Source: Odoribacter sp. (GTDB taxonomy: Bacteria; Bacteroidota; Bacteroidia; Bacteroidales; Muribaculaceae). Taken from it: 64,000 bases of DNA. The notes beneath the pieces are model-generated. The model saw only the letters and a program-made list of their open reading frames with translations, made no database searches and was not told the origin of the DNA. Location of the stretch: positions 1-64,000 of the forward strand of contig JAMPHZ010000012.1 in the NCBI GenBank assembly GCA_023663145.1. The letters run 5' to 3'. Position 1 is the first letter of the stretch. Every line of letters begins with the position of its first letter. The translations under genes and the position numbers were made by a program. Of this stretch, positions 16,267 to 25,440 are shown in pieces.

Positions 16267-17643
16267 ATGCAACGAATTGCGTCATTTCTGCTACTTGCGG
16301 CTATTGCAACTTCCGTAGTATCTTCAGCCTCAGGCTCTGATTATCTTGAGCGGCCCCTGCCTGCATCATGGGGAGACAATACCGCTCCAATGTCACAACT
16401 CCCTGCCGATGACCGGTGGTGGGAGGGGTTCAAAGATCCTCTTCTCGACTCTCTCATATCCGAAGCCGAACAAGCCAATTTCGACCTTGCCATAGCGGCC
16501 AGGCGCATGGATGCGGCCAGGCGACAGATTGACATGACACGGTCAGCCTACTATCCACAACTCGGACTAAGTGCATCATACGAACACTCAAGAACCGCAG
16601 GCAACACTGTCAACGACTACTCACTGGGTGCATCACTCTCTTGGGAAATTGACATATTCGGAAAGATCACCGCCAAAACCAGACAGGCCGGCGCCGCTTA
16701 CAAAGCCAGCCGTGCCGAGTGGGTCGGAGCAATGGTCAGCCTTGCCGGAGAAGTTGCATCAACCTACGTAAACCTACGTGTGGCACAGGCCGAACTTGAA
16801 GTGGCTCGAGCACACATCAGCAGACAGGACACCATTTCAGGCATAGCGCGTGCACGGTATGAGTGTGGGTTGGCTGCTAAAATTGATCTTGACCAAGCCC
16901 TGTCTGTGCTTTATTCCACCCGTGCCGGCGTTCCGGCTCTTGAAACGCAAGTCACATCATATATCAACGCCTTGAGCCTGCTTCTTGGTGTATATCCGGC
17001 CGAAATTGACCACAGGCTACGCACGGCAAGCGACCTCCCCGATTGGAGACGGCTCGTCACCACCGGCGTTCCCGCCGAGCTTCTACGACGACGCCCTGAT
17101 ATTATTGAGGCCGAACACACCCTGGAGGCAGCCGCCGCAGCATTAGGTATCGCAAAAAAAGACTTCCTGCCTTCACTCTCACTCAACGGCAATGTAGGTG
17201 TGTCGGCGCCGCGGCCGGGCGACATGTTCACGCGAAATGGCCTCTCATACTCGATAGCCCCCACCCTTTCATGGACTATATTTGACGGTTTCAGCCGCAG
17301 AGCTGCAGTTGCTGCCGCCCGCGACGAACTTGAAGCGGATGTCGCATCCTATAATTTCACCGTGATGAACGCTTTCAACGAGGTAACCTGCGCTCTTGAC
17401 GCATATACAAATGCAATAAAGCAGATTTCCTATTACGAACAATGCGTCGAGGTATCCGGGGAATTCCTTGACCTGTCCCTTGACCTATACACCCAAGGAT
17501 TGGCTGAATTCACCCGTGTGGCAAACGCTCAGGTAGATCTTCTTAATTACTCGAACGACCTTATCGTGGCTCGTGGCACAGCACTAACTTCACTTATCAC
17601 ACTATACAAAGCCCTCGGTGGCGGATTTGAATCCGAATATTAG
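16267..17643 (+). CDS. TolC/NodT-family outer membrane efflux channel
   Basis: Outer-membrane duct of a tripartite RND pump; first gene of a three-gene operon. From the ATG at 16267 the protein has 458 residues with a signal peptide (MQRIASFLLLAAIATSVVSS). There is no lipobox Cys after the signal, unlike many NodT proteins. The mature start has WWEGFKDPLLDSLISEAEQA, and there are two copies of the helical outer-membrane-factor repeat. Family stretches include YYPQLGLSASYEHS, SWEIDIFGK, ELLRRRPDIIEAEH and SWTIFDGFSRRAAV. A longer frame starts at 16189, but its extra N-terminus is not signal-like. It lies 24 bases before the adaptor gene. Confidence 0.92.
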   Translation: MQRIASFLLLAAIATSVVSSASGSDYLERPLPASWGDNTAPMSQLPADDRWWEGFKDPLLDSLISEAEQANFDLAIAARRMDAARRQIDMTRSAYYPQLGLSASYEHSRTAGNTVNDYSLGASLSWEIDIFGKITAKTRQAGAAYKASRAEWVGAMVSLAGEVASTYVNLRVAQAELEVARAHISRQDTISGIARARYECGLAAKIDLDQALSVLYSTRAGVPALETQVTSYINALSLLLGVYPAEIDHRLRTASDLPDWRRLVTTGVPAELLRRRPDIIEAEHTLEAAAAALGIAKKDFLPSLSLNGNVGVSAPRPGDMFTRNGLSYSIAPTLSWTIFDGFSRRAAVAAARDELEADVASYNFTVMNAFNEVTCALDAYTNAIKQISYYEQCVEVSGEFLDLSLDLYTQGLAEFTRVANAQVDLLNYSNDLIVARGTALTSLITLYKALGGGFESEY

Positions 17644-17667
17644 ACATCGCTTAAAACCACACATATA

Positions 17668-18801
17668 ATGAAAACAATGAATAACTCCATAATTGCATTA
17701 GTTGCCGGAGCACTCGTAGCCATGTATTCGTGTCACAAGTCAGACAAAACAGCATCGCCCGAACAACCTCCGGTAATTGATGTCGCCGTCGCCGTCACTG
17801 ATTCAGTAACTTTATTCAAGACATATCCCGGCACATTATATGCCAATGATGCGGCAGATGTAGTGTGCCGCGTCAACGGCACACTTGCCTCACAGAACTA
17901 CACCTCCGGGACAATAGTAAAGAAAGGGCAGGTTCTGTTCACTATTGACGGCTCATCCTATCGCAACAACCTCGCCGAGGCACAGGCGCAACTATCCACC
18001 GCCAGAAGCAACAACCAATATGCCGAGACGCACTACACAGCGGTTGAAGCCGCATTCAAGCGCAACGCCGTATCTCAGATGGAACTTGCGCAAGCGCTAT
18101 CAAACCGTGACCAAAGCCGTGCATCGGTAAAGAGCGCCGAGGCAGCTCTCGCCGAAGCGACTACTGATCTTGGCTATTGCACGATATCGGCACCGTTCGA
18201 CGGGCGTATATCGTCATGCCCTTATTCTGTAGGCGCATATATAGCCGGCGAAGGGAATCCAGTGAAAATGGCTCAGATATATGCCGATGCTACTGTTGAC
18301 GCATATTTCCACATCGAAGACGCTTCTTTTCTGCGCATGTTCTCCGACCACAACAACAGGCATCTTATCAACTACGACTCGGTCCCCATATCATTCAGTG
18401 AGAAACTACCGCATTCCTATATTGGCTCACTATATTATATAGCGCCCAATGTAGATCCATCGACCGGCGCATTGCTTGTTCGTTGCGCCATAAAGAACCC
18501 CTACGGAGAACTGCGTCAGGGCATGTACGCCACAATAGACCTTCCTTATAAAGTTGAACCGGAGGCTGTGCTTGTGAGAGATGCGTCTATAGGGACTGAC
18601 CAACTGGGTAAATATGTCTACGTAGTCAACGATTCCGACAAAGTTGTCTACACCCCCATCAGTACAGGGGCTCTCGTCAACGATACCATGCGGGTAATAA
18701 CCAAAGGGCTGTCAGCCGGACAGCGTTACGTAACCCAGGCAATGCTCAAGGTGCGCGACGGCATGACCGTCAGACCACGTTTAACCAATAAACAGAATTA
18801 A
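17668..18801 (+). CDS. RND efflux periplasmic adaptor (membrane fusion protein)
   Basis: A 377-aa AcrA/MexA-type adaptor bridging the inner-membrane pump and the outer channel. The N-terminal signal ends in a Cys (VAMYSCHKSDK), probably lipidated although the lipobox is not ideal. The biotinyl-lipoyl-like half-motifs flank a helical hairpin (about residues 95-155). The beta-barrel and membrane-proximal domains follow, with ISAPFDGRISSCPYSVGAYI and IDLPYKVEPEAVLVRDASIG characteristic. The gene sits between channel and pump with gaps of 24 and 3 bases. Substrates cannot be told from sequence. Confidence 0.93.
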   Translation: MKTMNNSIIALVAGALVAMYSCHKSDKTASPEQPPVIDVAVAVTDSVTLFKTYPGTLYANDAADVVCRVNGTLASQNYTSGTIVKKGQVLFTIDGSSYRNNLAEAQAQLSTARSNNQYAETHYTAVEAAFKRNAVSQMELAQALSNRDQSRASVKSAEAALAEATTDLGYCTISAPFDGRISSCPYSVGAYIAGEGNPVKMAQIYADATVDAYFHIEDASFLRMFSDHNNRHLINYDSVPISFSEKLPHSYIGSLYYIAPNVDPSTGALLVRCAIKNPYGELRQGMYATIDLPYKVEPEAVLVRDASIGTDQLGKYVYVVNDSDKVVYTPISTGALVNDTMRVITKGLSAGQRYVTQAMLKVRDGMTVRPRLTNKQN

Positions 18802-18804
18802 GCC

Positions 18805-21800
18805 ATGTTTTCAAGATTTTTCATCGAAAGGCCTATATTCGCCATAGTCATTGCGGTGGCTATGGTCTTGGCCGGAGCACTAACTTTCAGCTCGCTCCCC
18901 GTGGCTCAATACCCCGACATCACTCCACCGACCGTAATGGTGAATGCCTCTTATCCGGGTGCTGACGCCAAGACTGTTGCAGAGACAGTGGGAGTACCTA
19001 TCGAACAACAAGTCAACGGTGTGGAAGGTATGCTTTACATGAGCAGTACTTCCGGATCTGACGGGTCATATTCACTTACAATTACCTTCGAGGATGGAGT
19101 AGACCTTGACAATGCCACAGTAAAGGTTCAAAACCGTATATCAGAAGCGGAAGCCACGTTACCGGCTCCGGTTAAACAGAATGGCGTTTCAGTTGCATCG
19201 CAATCTTCCAACAATATACTGTTCATATCCATAGACAGTGACGATCCCGGGCGCTACAATGCGTTATACCTCACCAACTATGCCAATCTAAATATAACCG
19301 ACGAACTATCACGCATCGATGGAGTAGGCAGCGTATCGGCTTTCGGCGGCGGAGATTACTCAATGCGTATATGGCTTGACCCCGACATCATGAGCGAACG
19401 CGGCATCACACCGGCCGATGTGGAAGCCGCAATAGAATCACAGAACATGGAAGTCTCGGCAGGCTCCGTCGGGTCAAGACCCTCTCCGGCAACCGAGCAG
19501 TTCTCTTACACGGTGACCACCGACGGGCGTCTCTCCACTCCAGAGGAATTCGGGAACATAGTGCTTCGCTCAGGATCCGACGGCAACATATTGCGCCTGC
19601 GTGACATAGCCACTGTGGAACTCGGCTCCAACTCCTACAACCAGATCGCGCGCGTAAATGGCCGCGAAACTGCCATGATGGGCATCTCGCAGCTGCCGGG
19701 GGCAAATGCACTCGATGTAGCCAAGCGCTGCGAAGAGCGGCTTGAGGAGCTTAAGACATATTTCCCGCCCGGCGTAAGCTATCACATCATGCTTGACACT
19801 ACAGAGTTTGTTGACGCATCGATTGAAGAATTGCTTGTCACGTTCCTGGAGACATCTCTTCTTGTGATGATCGTGATTCTTCTTTTCCTGCAAAGTTGGA
19901 GAGCCGTTATCATACCTATGCTTACAATACCTGTATCTTTGATTGCAACACTGGCAGTCATGAAATTCATGGGATTCACTCTCAACACCCTCACATTATT
20001 CGGCCTTGTGCTTGCGATAGCCATTGTGGTGGATGATGCCATTGTAGTTGTGGAGGACTGTGCCCGTCTATTACAGGAAGGAAAACTGAACCCGCGCCAA
20101 GCCGCAGAAAAAGCAATGATCGAACTTCAGGGGCCTGTTATAGGAGAAGTATTGGTATTGCTGTCGGTATTCATCCCAACAGCTATGGTCAGTGGCATCA
20201 CTGGGCAGCTTTACAAGCAATTTGCACTCACTATAGCTGTTTCAACCGCCTTCTCAGGATTCAACGCACTCACTTTCACACCTGCAATGTGTGCTTTGTT
20301 TCTCAAAAAGAAAGAGCCTTCAAGATTCTTCCTTTACCGTTGGTGGAACAAAGGCTTCGGGGCCACACTGAATATGTACATCCGCATCGTAGGGTCCTTC
20401 CTGAAACGCCCATGGGTGGCGATTGCCTCTTACTTTATAATCACGGCTATAGCTTTCTGGGGATTCATAAAATGGCCTACATCTTACATCCCGCAGGAAG
20501 ACATGGGATACTTCATGTCTTCGATACAACTCCCAACCGGTGCATCTCTTGACCGCACAGATGCTGTAATAAATGATTACGCCACTCGTGTCAAGAACAT
20601 CAAGGGGGTGAAAGATGTAATGGCTATCAGCGGTTTCTCGGCCATGGGCGGAGGTGCCTCAAGCAACATGGGATCGTTGTTTGTAATTCTTGAGCCATGG
20701 AAGCAGAGGCGCACAAAAGAGTTATCGGTTGACGGGATTATCGCGCAGGCCAATGCCATAGCCGATTCCATGCAGGAGCCAATAATTTTCTCACTAAACC
20801 CACCTGCCATCCCGGGGCTCGGCATGACTTCGGGACTTGAGATGCAATTGCTTGACATCAACAATCTTGGAGCCGATCAGATGGCAAAAGCCATTGACCG
20901 CATACGCACAGCTGCTGCCGCCGACAACCGCATCGCCTCCGTGACATCACTCTATCAAGGCACCGTTCCTCAATATTCAGTAAAAATAAACCGAGACCGA
21001 GTAAAACAGCAGAATCTGACAATGGATGATGTCTACTCCACACTCTCGGCATTCATGGGAGGTGCCTATGTAAACGACTTCGTTGAATTCGGGCGCGTAT
21101 ATCAGGTGAACATAGCAGCCGATGCCCGCGCCCGCGCCCGCGTCACCGATATACCGCGCCTCAACGTGCGTAATTCCGAAGGGGAGATGGTGGCATTCTC
21201 TTCGTTCGCAACCGTTGAGCAAGAGATGGGAGAGCCTACCGTAAGCCGATACAACATGTACAATACTGCTTCAATAACCGCGACACCGGCCAAAGACGTG
21301 TCATCGGCCGACGGTATCCGAGCCATGGAGGAAATCGTAAACACTGCCTTGAGCGGCAACTACTCTTATGCCTGGACCGGAGAAGCTTATCAGGAAACAC
21401 AAGCCGGCACAACCATAACGTTCGTGCTTATTCTTGCAGTGATTGTCACCCTGCTCGTACTTGCCGCACAATATGAAAGCCTCACAGACCCTCTTGCCGT
21501 AATCATTGCCATGCCTACAGCTATTCTCGGCACAGTCATCGGATGCATGTTCATGAATCAATCTATCAGTATATATACCCAGATAGGCATAATATTGCTT
21601 CTTGGCCTATCAGCCAAGAATGCTATCCTTATTGTTGAATATGCAATTGACTACCGAAAAGCCGGCCAAGACATACGTCAGGCTGCACTTGACGCAGGCC
21701 GGGTGCGCTTCCGCCCTATTATGATGACCGCCCTCGCATTTGTATTCGGAGTAATGCCTATGCTATTTGCTACAGGAGCCGGAGCTGCATCGCGGATTGC

Positions 21801-21969
21801 GCTGGGTGCGGCTGTAGTTTTCGGCATGGCTGTCAATGCGGTCATAGGCACATTGTTTGTTCCAAACTTTTGGGAACTTTGCCAAAAATTCGGCGAAAAA
21901 TATATAACGGGCTTCTTCCACCGCAACAAAGGCCTATCAGCCTCGCAGGAAAATACTTCCGAGCCATAA
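18805..21969 (+). CDS. RND multidrug efflux transporter, HAE1 family (AcrB/MexB type)
   Basis: The proton-driven inner-membrane pump of the operon, 1054 residues, the usual size. It opens MFSRFFIERPIFAIVIAVAM, the family N-terminus and first TM helix. Twelve TM segments and two large periplasmic loops are apparent. TM4 carries the paired acidic relay in IAIVVDDAIVVVED. The porter domains include QYPDITPPTVMVNASYPGAD. The C-terminal half has GLSAKNAILIVEYAIDY and RFRPIMMTALAFVFGVMPM. No regulator gene adjoins the operon, so its control is not visible here. A terminator hairpin follows. Confidence 0.96.
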   Translation: MFSRFFIERPIFAIVIAVAMVLAGALTFSSLPVAQYPDITPPTVMVNASYPGADAKTVAETVGVPIEQQVNGVEGMLYMSSTSGSDGSYSLTITFEDGVDLDNATVKVQNRISEAEATLPAPVKQNGVSVASQSSNNILFISIDSDDPGRYNALYLTNYANLNITDELSRIDGVGSVSAFGGGDYSMRIWLDPDIMSERGITPADVEAAIESQNMEVSAGSVGSRPSPATEQFSYTVTTDGRLSTPEEFGNIVLRSGSDGNILRLRDIATVELGSNSYNQIARVNGRETAMMGISQLPGANALDVAKRCEERLEELKTYFPPGVSYHIMLDTTEFVDASIEELLVTFLETSLLVMIVILLFLQSWRAVIIPMLTIPVSLIATLAVMKFMGFTLNTLTLFGLVLAIAIVVDDAIVVVEDCARLLQEGKLNPRQAAEKAMIELQGPVIGEVLVLLSVFIPTAMVSGITGQLYKQFALTIAVSTAFSGFNALTFTPAMCALFLKKKEPSRFFLYRWWNKGFGATLNMYIRIVGSFLKRPWVAIASYFIITAIAFWGFIKWPTSYIPQEDMGYFMSSIQLPTGASLDRTDAVINDYATRVKNIKGVKDVMAISGFSAMGGGASSNMGSLFVILEPWKQRRTKELSVDGIIAQANAIADSMQEPIIFSLNPPAIPGLGMTSGLEMQLLDINNLGADQMAKAIDRIRTAAAADNRIASVTSLYQGTVPQYSVKINRDRVKQQNLTMDDVYSTLSAFMGGAYVNDFVEFGRVYQVNIAADARARARVTDIPRLNVRNSEGEMVAFSSFATVEQEMGEPTVSRYNMYNTASITATPAKDVSSADGIRAMEEIVNTALSGNYSYAWTGEAYQETQAGTTITFVLILAVIVTLLVLAAQYESLTDPLAVIIAMPTAILGTVIGCMFMNQSISIYTQIGIILLLGLSAKNAILIVEYAIDYRKAGQDIRQAALDAGRVRFRPIMMTALAFVFGVMPMLFATGAGAASRIALGAAVVFGMAVNAVIGTLFVPNFWELCQKFGEKYITGFFHRNKGLSASQENTSEP

Positions 21970-21990
21970 AATTGGGTAATCCCCCATGAT

Positions 21991-22033
21991 GGTTCCTGGC
22001 CACCACTCAACATGGAATGGCCGGGAACCTTTA
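21991..22033 (+). terminator. terminator of the efflux operon
   Basis: The stem GGTTCCTGGCCA / TGGCCGGGAACC (one G-T pair) is followed by TTTATATT, 22 bases after the pump gene's stop. Confidence 0.75.
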
Positions 22034-22111
22034 TATTGCACAGTTTATCCATATTCATATAGCTCAACAATACACACAGAAGACTTATTTGCGGACAAGA
22101 GTATCGGCAGT

Positions 22112-22142
22112 TTTGCTGTTTCGGGTTTTTTCGCTAACTTTG
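22112..22142 (+). promoter_or_regulatory. promoter of the nucleotidyltransferase gene
   Basis: TTTG (22112-22115), 19 bases, TAACTTTG (22135-22142), 37 bases before the ATG. Confidence 0.7.
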
Positions 22143-22179
22143 CAGCGCTTTTTGTTGAATCTCTCATAACAATTCATAA

Positions 22180-23082
22180 ATGAAACCAACGTTATTTGTG
22201 TTAGCAGCCGGCATGGGTAGCCGATATGGAGGCCTCAAGCAACTCGACGGCCTCGGCCCCCACGGCGAGACTATCATGGACTATTCCATTTTCGATGCTC
22301 TTAAAGCCGGCTTCGGGAAAGTCGTTTTTGTAATTCGTAAAGATTTCGAAAAAGACTTCCGGGAGAAGGTACTCTCCAAGTACGAGGGTCATATTCCAGT
22401 TGAGGTTGTATTCCAATCCATTGACAAGTTACCTGAAGGCTTCAGCGCACCCGAGGGCCGTACAAAGCCATGGGGTACCAACCATGCCGTACTAATGGGT
22501 GCAGATGTCATCAAGGAACCGTTTGCGGTAATCAACGCCGACGACTATTACGGGACAGATGCGTTCAAAGTCATTGCTGCCGAGCTCTCACGCCCCCGCA
22601 CTACGAAGGGCGACTACTGTATGGTAGGATTCCGGGTCGGCAATACCATGACTGAGAACGGGTCAGTATCACGCGGTGTGTGTACAGCCCGCGACGGGAA
22701 ATTGGAGTCCATTGTCGAGCGCACCGCAATTTCTTTTGATGACAATCACCGCATCACATTCAAAGACGAGAACGGAGACACTCAATATCTGGAAGCCGAA
22801 ACCCCCGTATCAATGAATTTCTGGGGATTCACGCCCGATTATTTTGATTTCTCAATGCGCGAATTCCTCAAATTTCTCAATGCCCACGGCACCGAGGAAA
22901 AATCGGAATACTACATACCTACTGCTGTCAACGACCTTATACATAGCGGCGAGGCCACTGTGAAACTGCTTGACACCACTTCGCGGTGGTTTGGAGTGAC
23001 GTATGCCGATGACCGCGCATCAGTAGTCAAACAGTTTGCCGCGCTGCATGATGCAGGCGTTTATCCTGACAAACTATTCTAA
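22180..23082 (+). CDS. sugar-phosphate nucleotidyltransferase family protein
   Basis: A 300-aa nucleotidyltransferase of the NTP-transferase fold. The N-terminal nucleotide-binding signature is LFVLAAGMGSRYGGLKQLDG (residues 4-23), and the metal-binding region is FAVINADDYYGTDAF. It looks like the stand-alone family often annotated as nucleotidyltransferase or UTP-glucose-1-phosphate uridylyltransferase-like in Bacteroidales. The specific sugar and nucleotide are not evident. It has its own promoter and terminator and no sugar-pathway neighbour. Confidence 0.85.
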   Translation: MKPTLFVLAAGMGSRYGGLKQLDGLGPHGETIMDYSIFDALKAGFGKVVFVIRKDFEKDFREKVLSKYEGHIPVEVVFQSIDKLPEGFSAPEGRTKPWGTNHAVLMGADVIKEPFAVINADDYYGTDAFKVIAAELSRPRTTKGDYCMVGFRVGNTMTENGSVSRGVCTARDGKLESIVERTAISFDDNHRITFKDENGDTQYLEAETPVSMNFWGFTPDYFDFSMREFLKFLNAHGTEEKSEYYIPTAVNDLIHSGEATVKLLDTTSRWFGVTYADDRASVVKQFAALHDAGVYPDKLF

Positions 23083-23108
23083 ACCATCAACTGAATACCC
23101 TATAATGG

Positions 23109-23157
23109 CATCCGCCGCCTCCCACGTTATCAAGGGAAGCGGCGGATGTCGCTTTTA
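23109..23157 (+). terminator. terminator of the nucleotidyltransferase gene
   Basis: Stem CATCCGCCGC (23109-23118) / GCGGCGGATG (23139-23148) followed by TCGCTTTTATTG. Confidence 0.75.
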
Positions 23158-23174
23158 TTGTGTATCGGGTGTGA

Positions 23175-23525
23175 TTATTTCTTGAACATATCGCGCAGCC
23201 TGTCACTTATGGTGGGAGAAATAGGCTTGAGATGCACCGAAACTGTAGTGTTGTTGCGGTTTAGAAAAATAATCGAAGAGTGCAACACTATTGCAGTCCA
23301 TTCTTCAAACGGAACGAATGCATGCACATGGGTGAGCGGTATTGAATGAAATATCGATTTGGCATCAATACTGCCTACAGTCAACATATTTGTATCAATA
23401 TCGATATTTATATTGTGGATCTCGCCTACCGTCTCGAAAAGCAGTGCTATGTCAAGGTCATCGAAACTCTTGGCACGGCGCGGATATTTCTTATAAAGTG
23501 TCTTGATAACTTCTTTAGTGATCAT
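23175..23525 (-). CDS. conserved-type hypothetical protein, 116 aa
   Basis: A small soluble-looking protein with no signal or TM segment, starting MITKEVIKTLYKKYPRRAKS and ending in a basic helix (SDRLRDMFKK). The middle alternates short beta strands (INIDIDTNMLTVGSI). Codon use is like the neighbours. I recall similar short proteins in Bacteroidales without a known function. It stands alone, convergent with the nucleotidyltransferase. The 257 bases after it hold only the terminator of the decarboxylase operon. Confidence 0.65.
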   Translation of the reverse strand: MITKEVIKTLYKKYPRRAKSFDDLDIALLFETVGEIHNINIDIDTNMLTVGSIDAKSIFHSIPLTHVHAFVPFEEWTAIVLHSSIIFLNRNNTTVSVHLKPISPTISDRLRDMFKK

Positions 23526-23700
23526 CTTGATTTTTTAGGATGGGCATTAATCGGTATAGCACGGCCGGCATTCAGCGGAGGGCATAGCATAATGAATGAA
23601 TTCGGTTGATTATCTCATTGCCGCGGTCTACATCCTTGAATGGATTACAACCTTGACATGATTATAACAACTGTCGGCCGCCGATAGTTCTTTGAGTTTC

Positions 23701-23753
23701 AAAAAATAAAGCGGCCGCTCTATCAAGCATTTCAGACTTTCAAGAGCGGCTGC
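23701..23753 (-). terminator. terminator of the methylmalonyl-CoA decarboxylase operon
   Basis: Stem GCGGCCGCTCT (23711-23721) / AGAGCGGCTGC (23743-23753). On the minus strand it is followed by TTTATTTTTT, 30 bases beyond the beta subunit stop. Confidence 0.8.
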
Positions 23754-23782
23754 TATATTATTATGAAATATCAATTCATTTC

Positions 23783-24940
23783 TCAGGCAAGGAAGCCCAG
23801 AAGCACACCGGCAGCCACAGCTGAGCCGATCACACCGGCCACGTTCGGGCCCATGGCATGCATAAGCAGATAATTACTGGGATCATACTCGAGGCCAAGA
23901 TTGTTTGAGATGCGGGCCGACATAGGCACTGCCGATACACCGGCGTTGCCGATAAGCGGATTGATCTTCTTATCCTTGGGGAGAACGAGATTGAACAATT
24001 TCACAAACAGCACACCCGACGACGAAGCTATTATAAAGGCCATGAAGCCGAGGAAGAATATGAAAATTGTCTCGGGGGTAAGGAATTGAGATGCCTGTGT
24101 AGAGGCACCCACTGTCATACCGAGCAGAATGGTGACAATATCGGTAAGGGCATTTGACGCTGTCTTGGCAAGACGGTTAGTCACACCGCACTCACGCAGA
24201 AGGTTACCGAAGAAGAGCATACCCAGCAGAGGGATACCCGAGGGCACTACAAAGCAAGTGAGGAGCATACCCACGATGGGGAAGATGATCTTCTCGTTCT
24301 GCGACACGGCACGTGCGGGCTTCATCTTTATCAGACGCTCTTTTTTGGTGGTGAACAGGCGCATCAACGGGGGCTGTATCACAGGCACAAGTGCCATATA
24401 TGAATAAGCCGACACGGCTATCGCACCCATCAGGTTAGGAGCCAGCTTCGATGACAGGAAGATTGCCGTAGGGCCGTCGGCACCGCCGATAATCGCGATT
24501 GCTCCGGCCTGATCAGGGGCGAAACCGATTGCCAGGGCCACCATGTAGGCGCCGAAGATACCGAACTGCGCGGCTGCACCGATAAGCATGAGTTTTGGAT
24601 TGGCTATCAGAGCCGAAAAGTCGGTCATAGCGCCGATACCAAGAAAGATAAGCGGTGGATACCAACCGGCGCTCACGCCGTTATAGAGGATATTGAGCAC
24701 AGAACCCTGCTCATAGATACCGACTTCAAGACCGGCCTCGGTATTGAAAGGGATATTGCCTATGAGGATGCCGAAGCCTATGGGCACCAGCAGCATGGGC
24801 TCGAAGTTCTTTTTAATTGCAAGCCAAATGAAGAACAGGCCCACAAGAAGCATAACTATGTTGCCCCATTCTGCATTGGCAAAACCTGTCAGTTCCCAGA
24901 ACTGATTGAGGTTTTTAATAATGAAATCACCGAAATCCAT
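23783..24940 (-). CDS. sodium-translocating decarboxylase beta subunit
   Basis: The integral-membrane subunit that couples decarboxylation of carboxybiotin to sodium export (OadB/MmdB/GcdB family). The 385 residues are almost all TM helices. The conserved region IAIIGGADGPTAIFLSSKLA and the family stretch GNLLRECGVTNRLAKTA are visible. A further conserved part is NAGVSAVPMSARISNNLG. It is last in the operon after the biotin carrier (13-base gap). With the epimerase and carboxyltransferase upstream, the natural substrate is methylmalonyl-CoA. Confidence 0.95.
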   Translation of the reverse strand: MDFGDFIIKNLNQFWELTGFANAEWGNIVMLLVGLFFIWLAIKKNFEPMLLVPIGFGILIGNIPFNTEAGLEVGIYEQGSVLNILYNGVSAGWYPPLIFLGIGAMTDFSALIANPKLMLIGAAAQFGIFGAYMVALAIGFAPDQAGAIAIIGGADGPTAIFLSSKLAPNLMGAIAVSAYSYMALVPVIQPPLMRLFTTKKERLIKMKPARAVSQNEKIIFPIVGMLLTCFVVPSGIPLLGMLFFGNLLRECGVTNRLAKTASNALTDIVTILLGMTVGASTQASQFLTPETIFIFFLGFMAFIIASSSGVLFVKLFNLVLPKDKKINPLIGNAGVSAVPMSARISNNLGLEYDPSNYLLMHAMGPNVAGVIGSAVAAGVLLGFLA

Positions 24941-24953
24941 GAGGACACACGTT

Positions 24954-25391
24954 TTATTCGATGACGATTAAAGGATTGCCCTCAAGCACAGAGTCTCCGG
25001 CATTGACCAGGATCTCTTTCACCACGCCGTCACTGCCTGCATGGATCGCATTCTCCATTTTCATGGCTTCCAGAAGCAGCACAGTATCGGCAGCTTTCAC
25101 AGCCTGGCCCACTTTTACCGGAATGGAAAGAACCACGCCGGGGAGGGGTGCTTTAACAGCCTTTGACGATCCGGCAACCTGCGGCTTGGCGATAACTTTA
25201 TCTCCCGTAGCGGTGCGGGGCGCTGCGCTTGGGCGGGGTGCCTGCACGGTTTTGATGACAGCGGCCTTCGACGCTTCGATCTCAACGCGATAAGCCACAC
25301 CGTTCACTTCAACGTTGGCAATATTGTCCTCGATGTCGCCGATGGCTACTTTGTAGGGGTTGCCGTTGATTTTATATTTATATTCTTTCAT
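24954..25391 (-). CDS. biotin carboxyl carrier subunit of the decarboxylase
   Basis: A 145-aa carrier protein. The N-terminal 50 residues form a small beta domain (YKYKINGNPYKVAIGDIEDN), followed by an Ala/Pro-rich flexible linker (about 50-75). The C-terminal biotinyl domain has the biotinylation motif LLLEAMKMENAIHA; the Lys between the Met residues receives biotin. It shuttles CO2 from the carboxyltransferase to the membrane beta subunit. It lies between the OadG-like and beta genes of the operon. Confidence 0.94.
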   Translation of the reverse strand: MKEYKYKINGNPYKVAIGDIEDNIANVEVNGVAYRVEIEASKAAVIKTVQAPRPSAAPRTATGDKVIAKPQVAGSSKAVKAPLPGVVLSIPVKVGQAVKAADTVLLLEAMKMENAIHAGSDGVVKEILVNAGDSVLEGNPLIVIE

Positions 25392-25440
25392 TGTACACGT
25401 AATTGTAATAGATTATAAAATGTTATGGACACATTGGCGA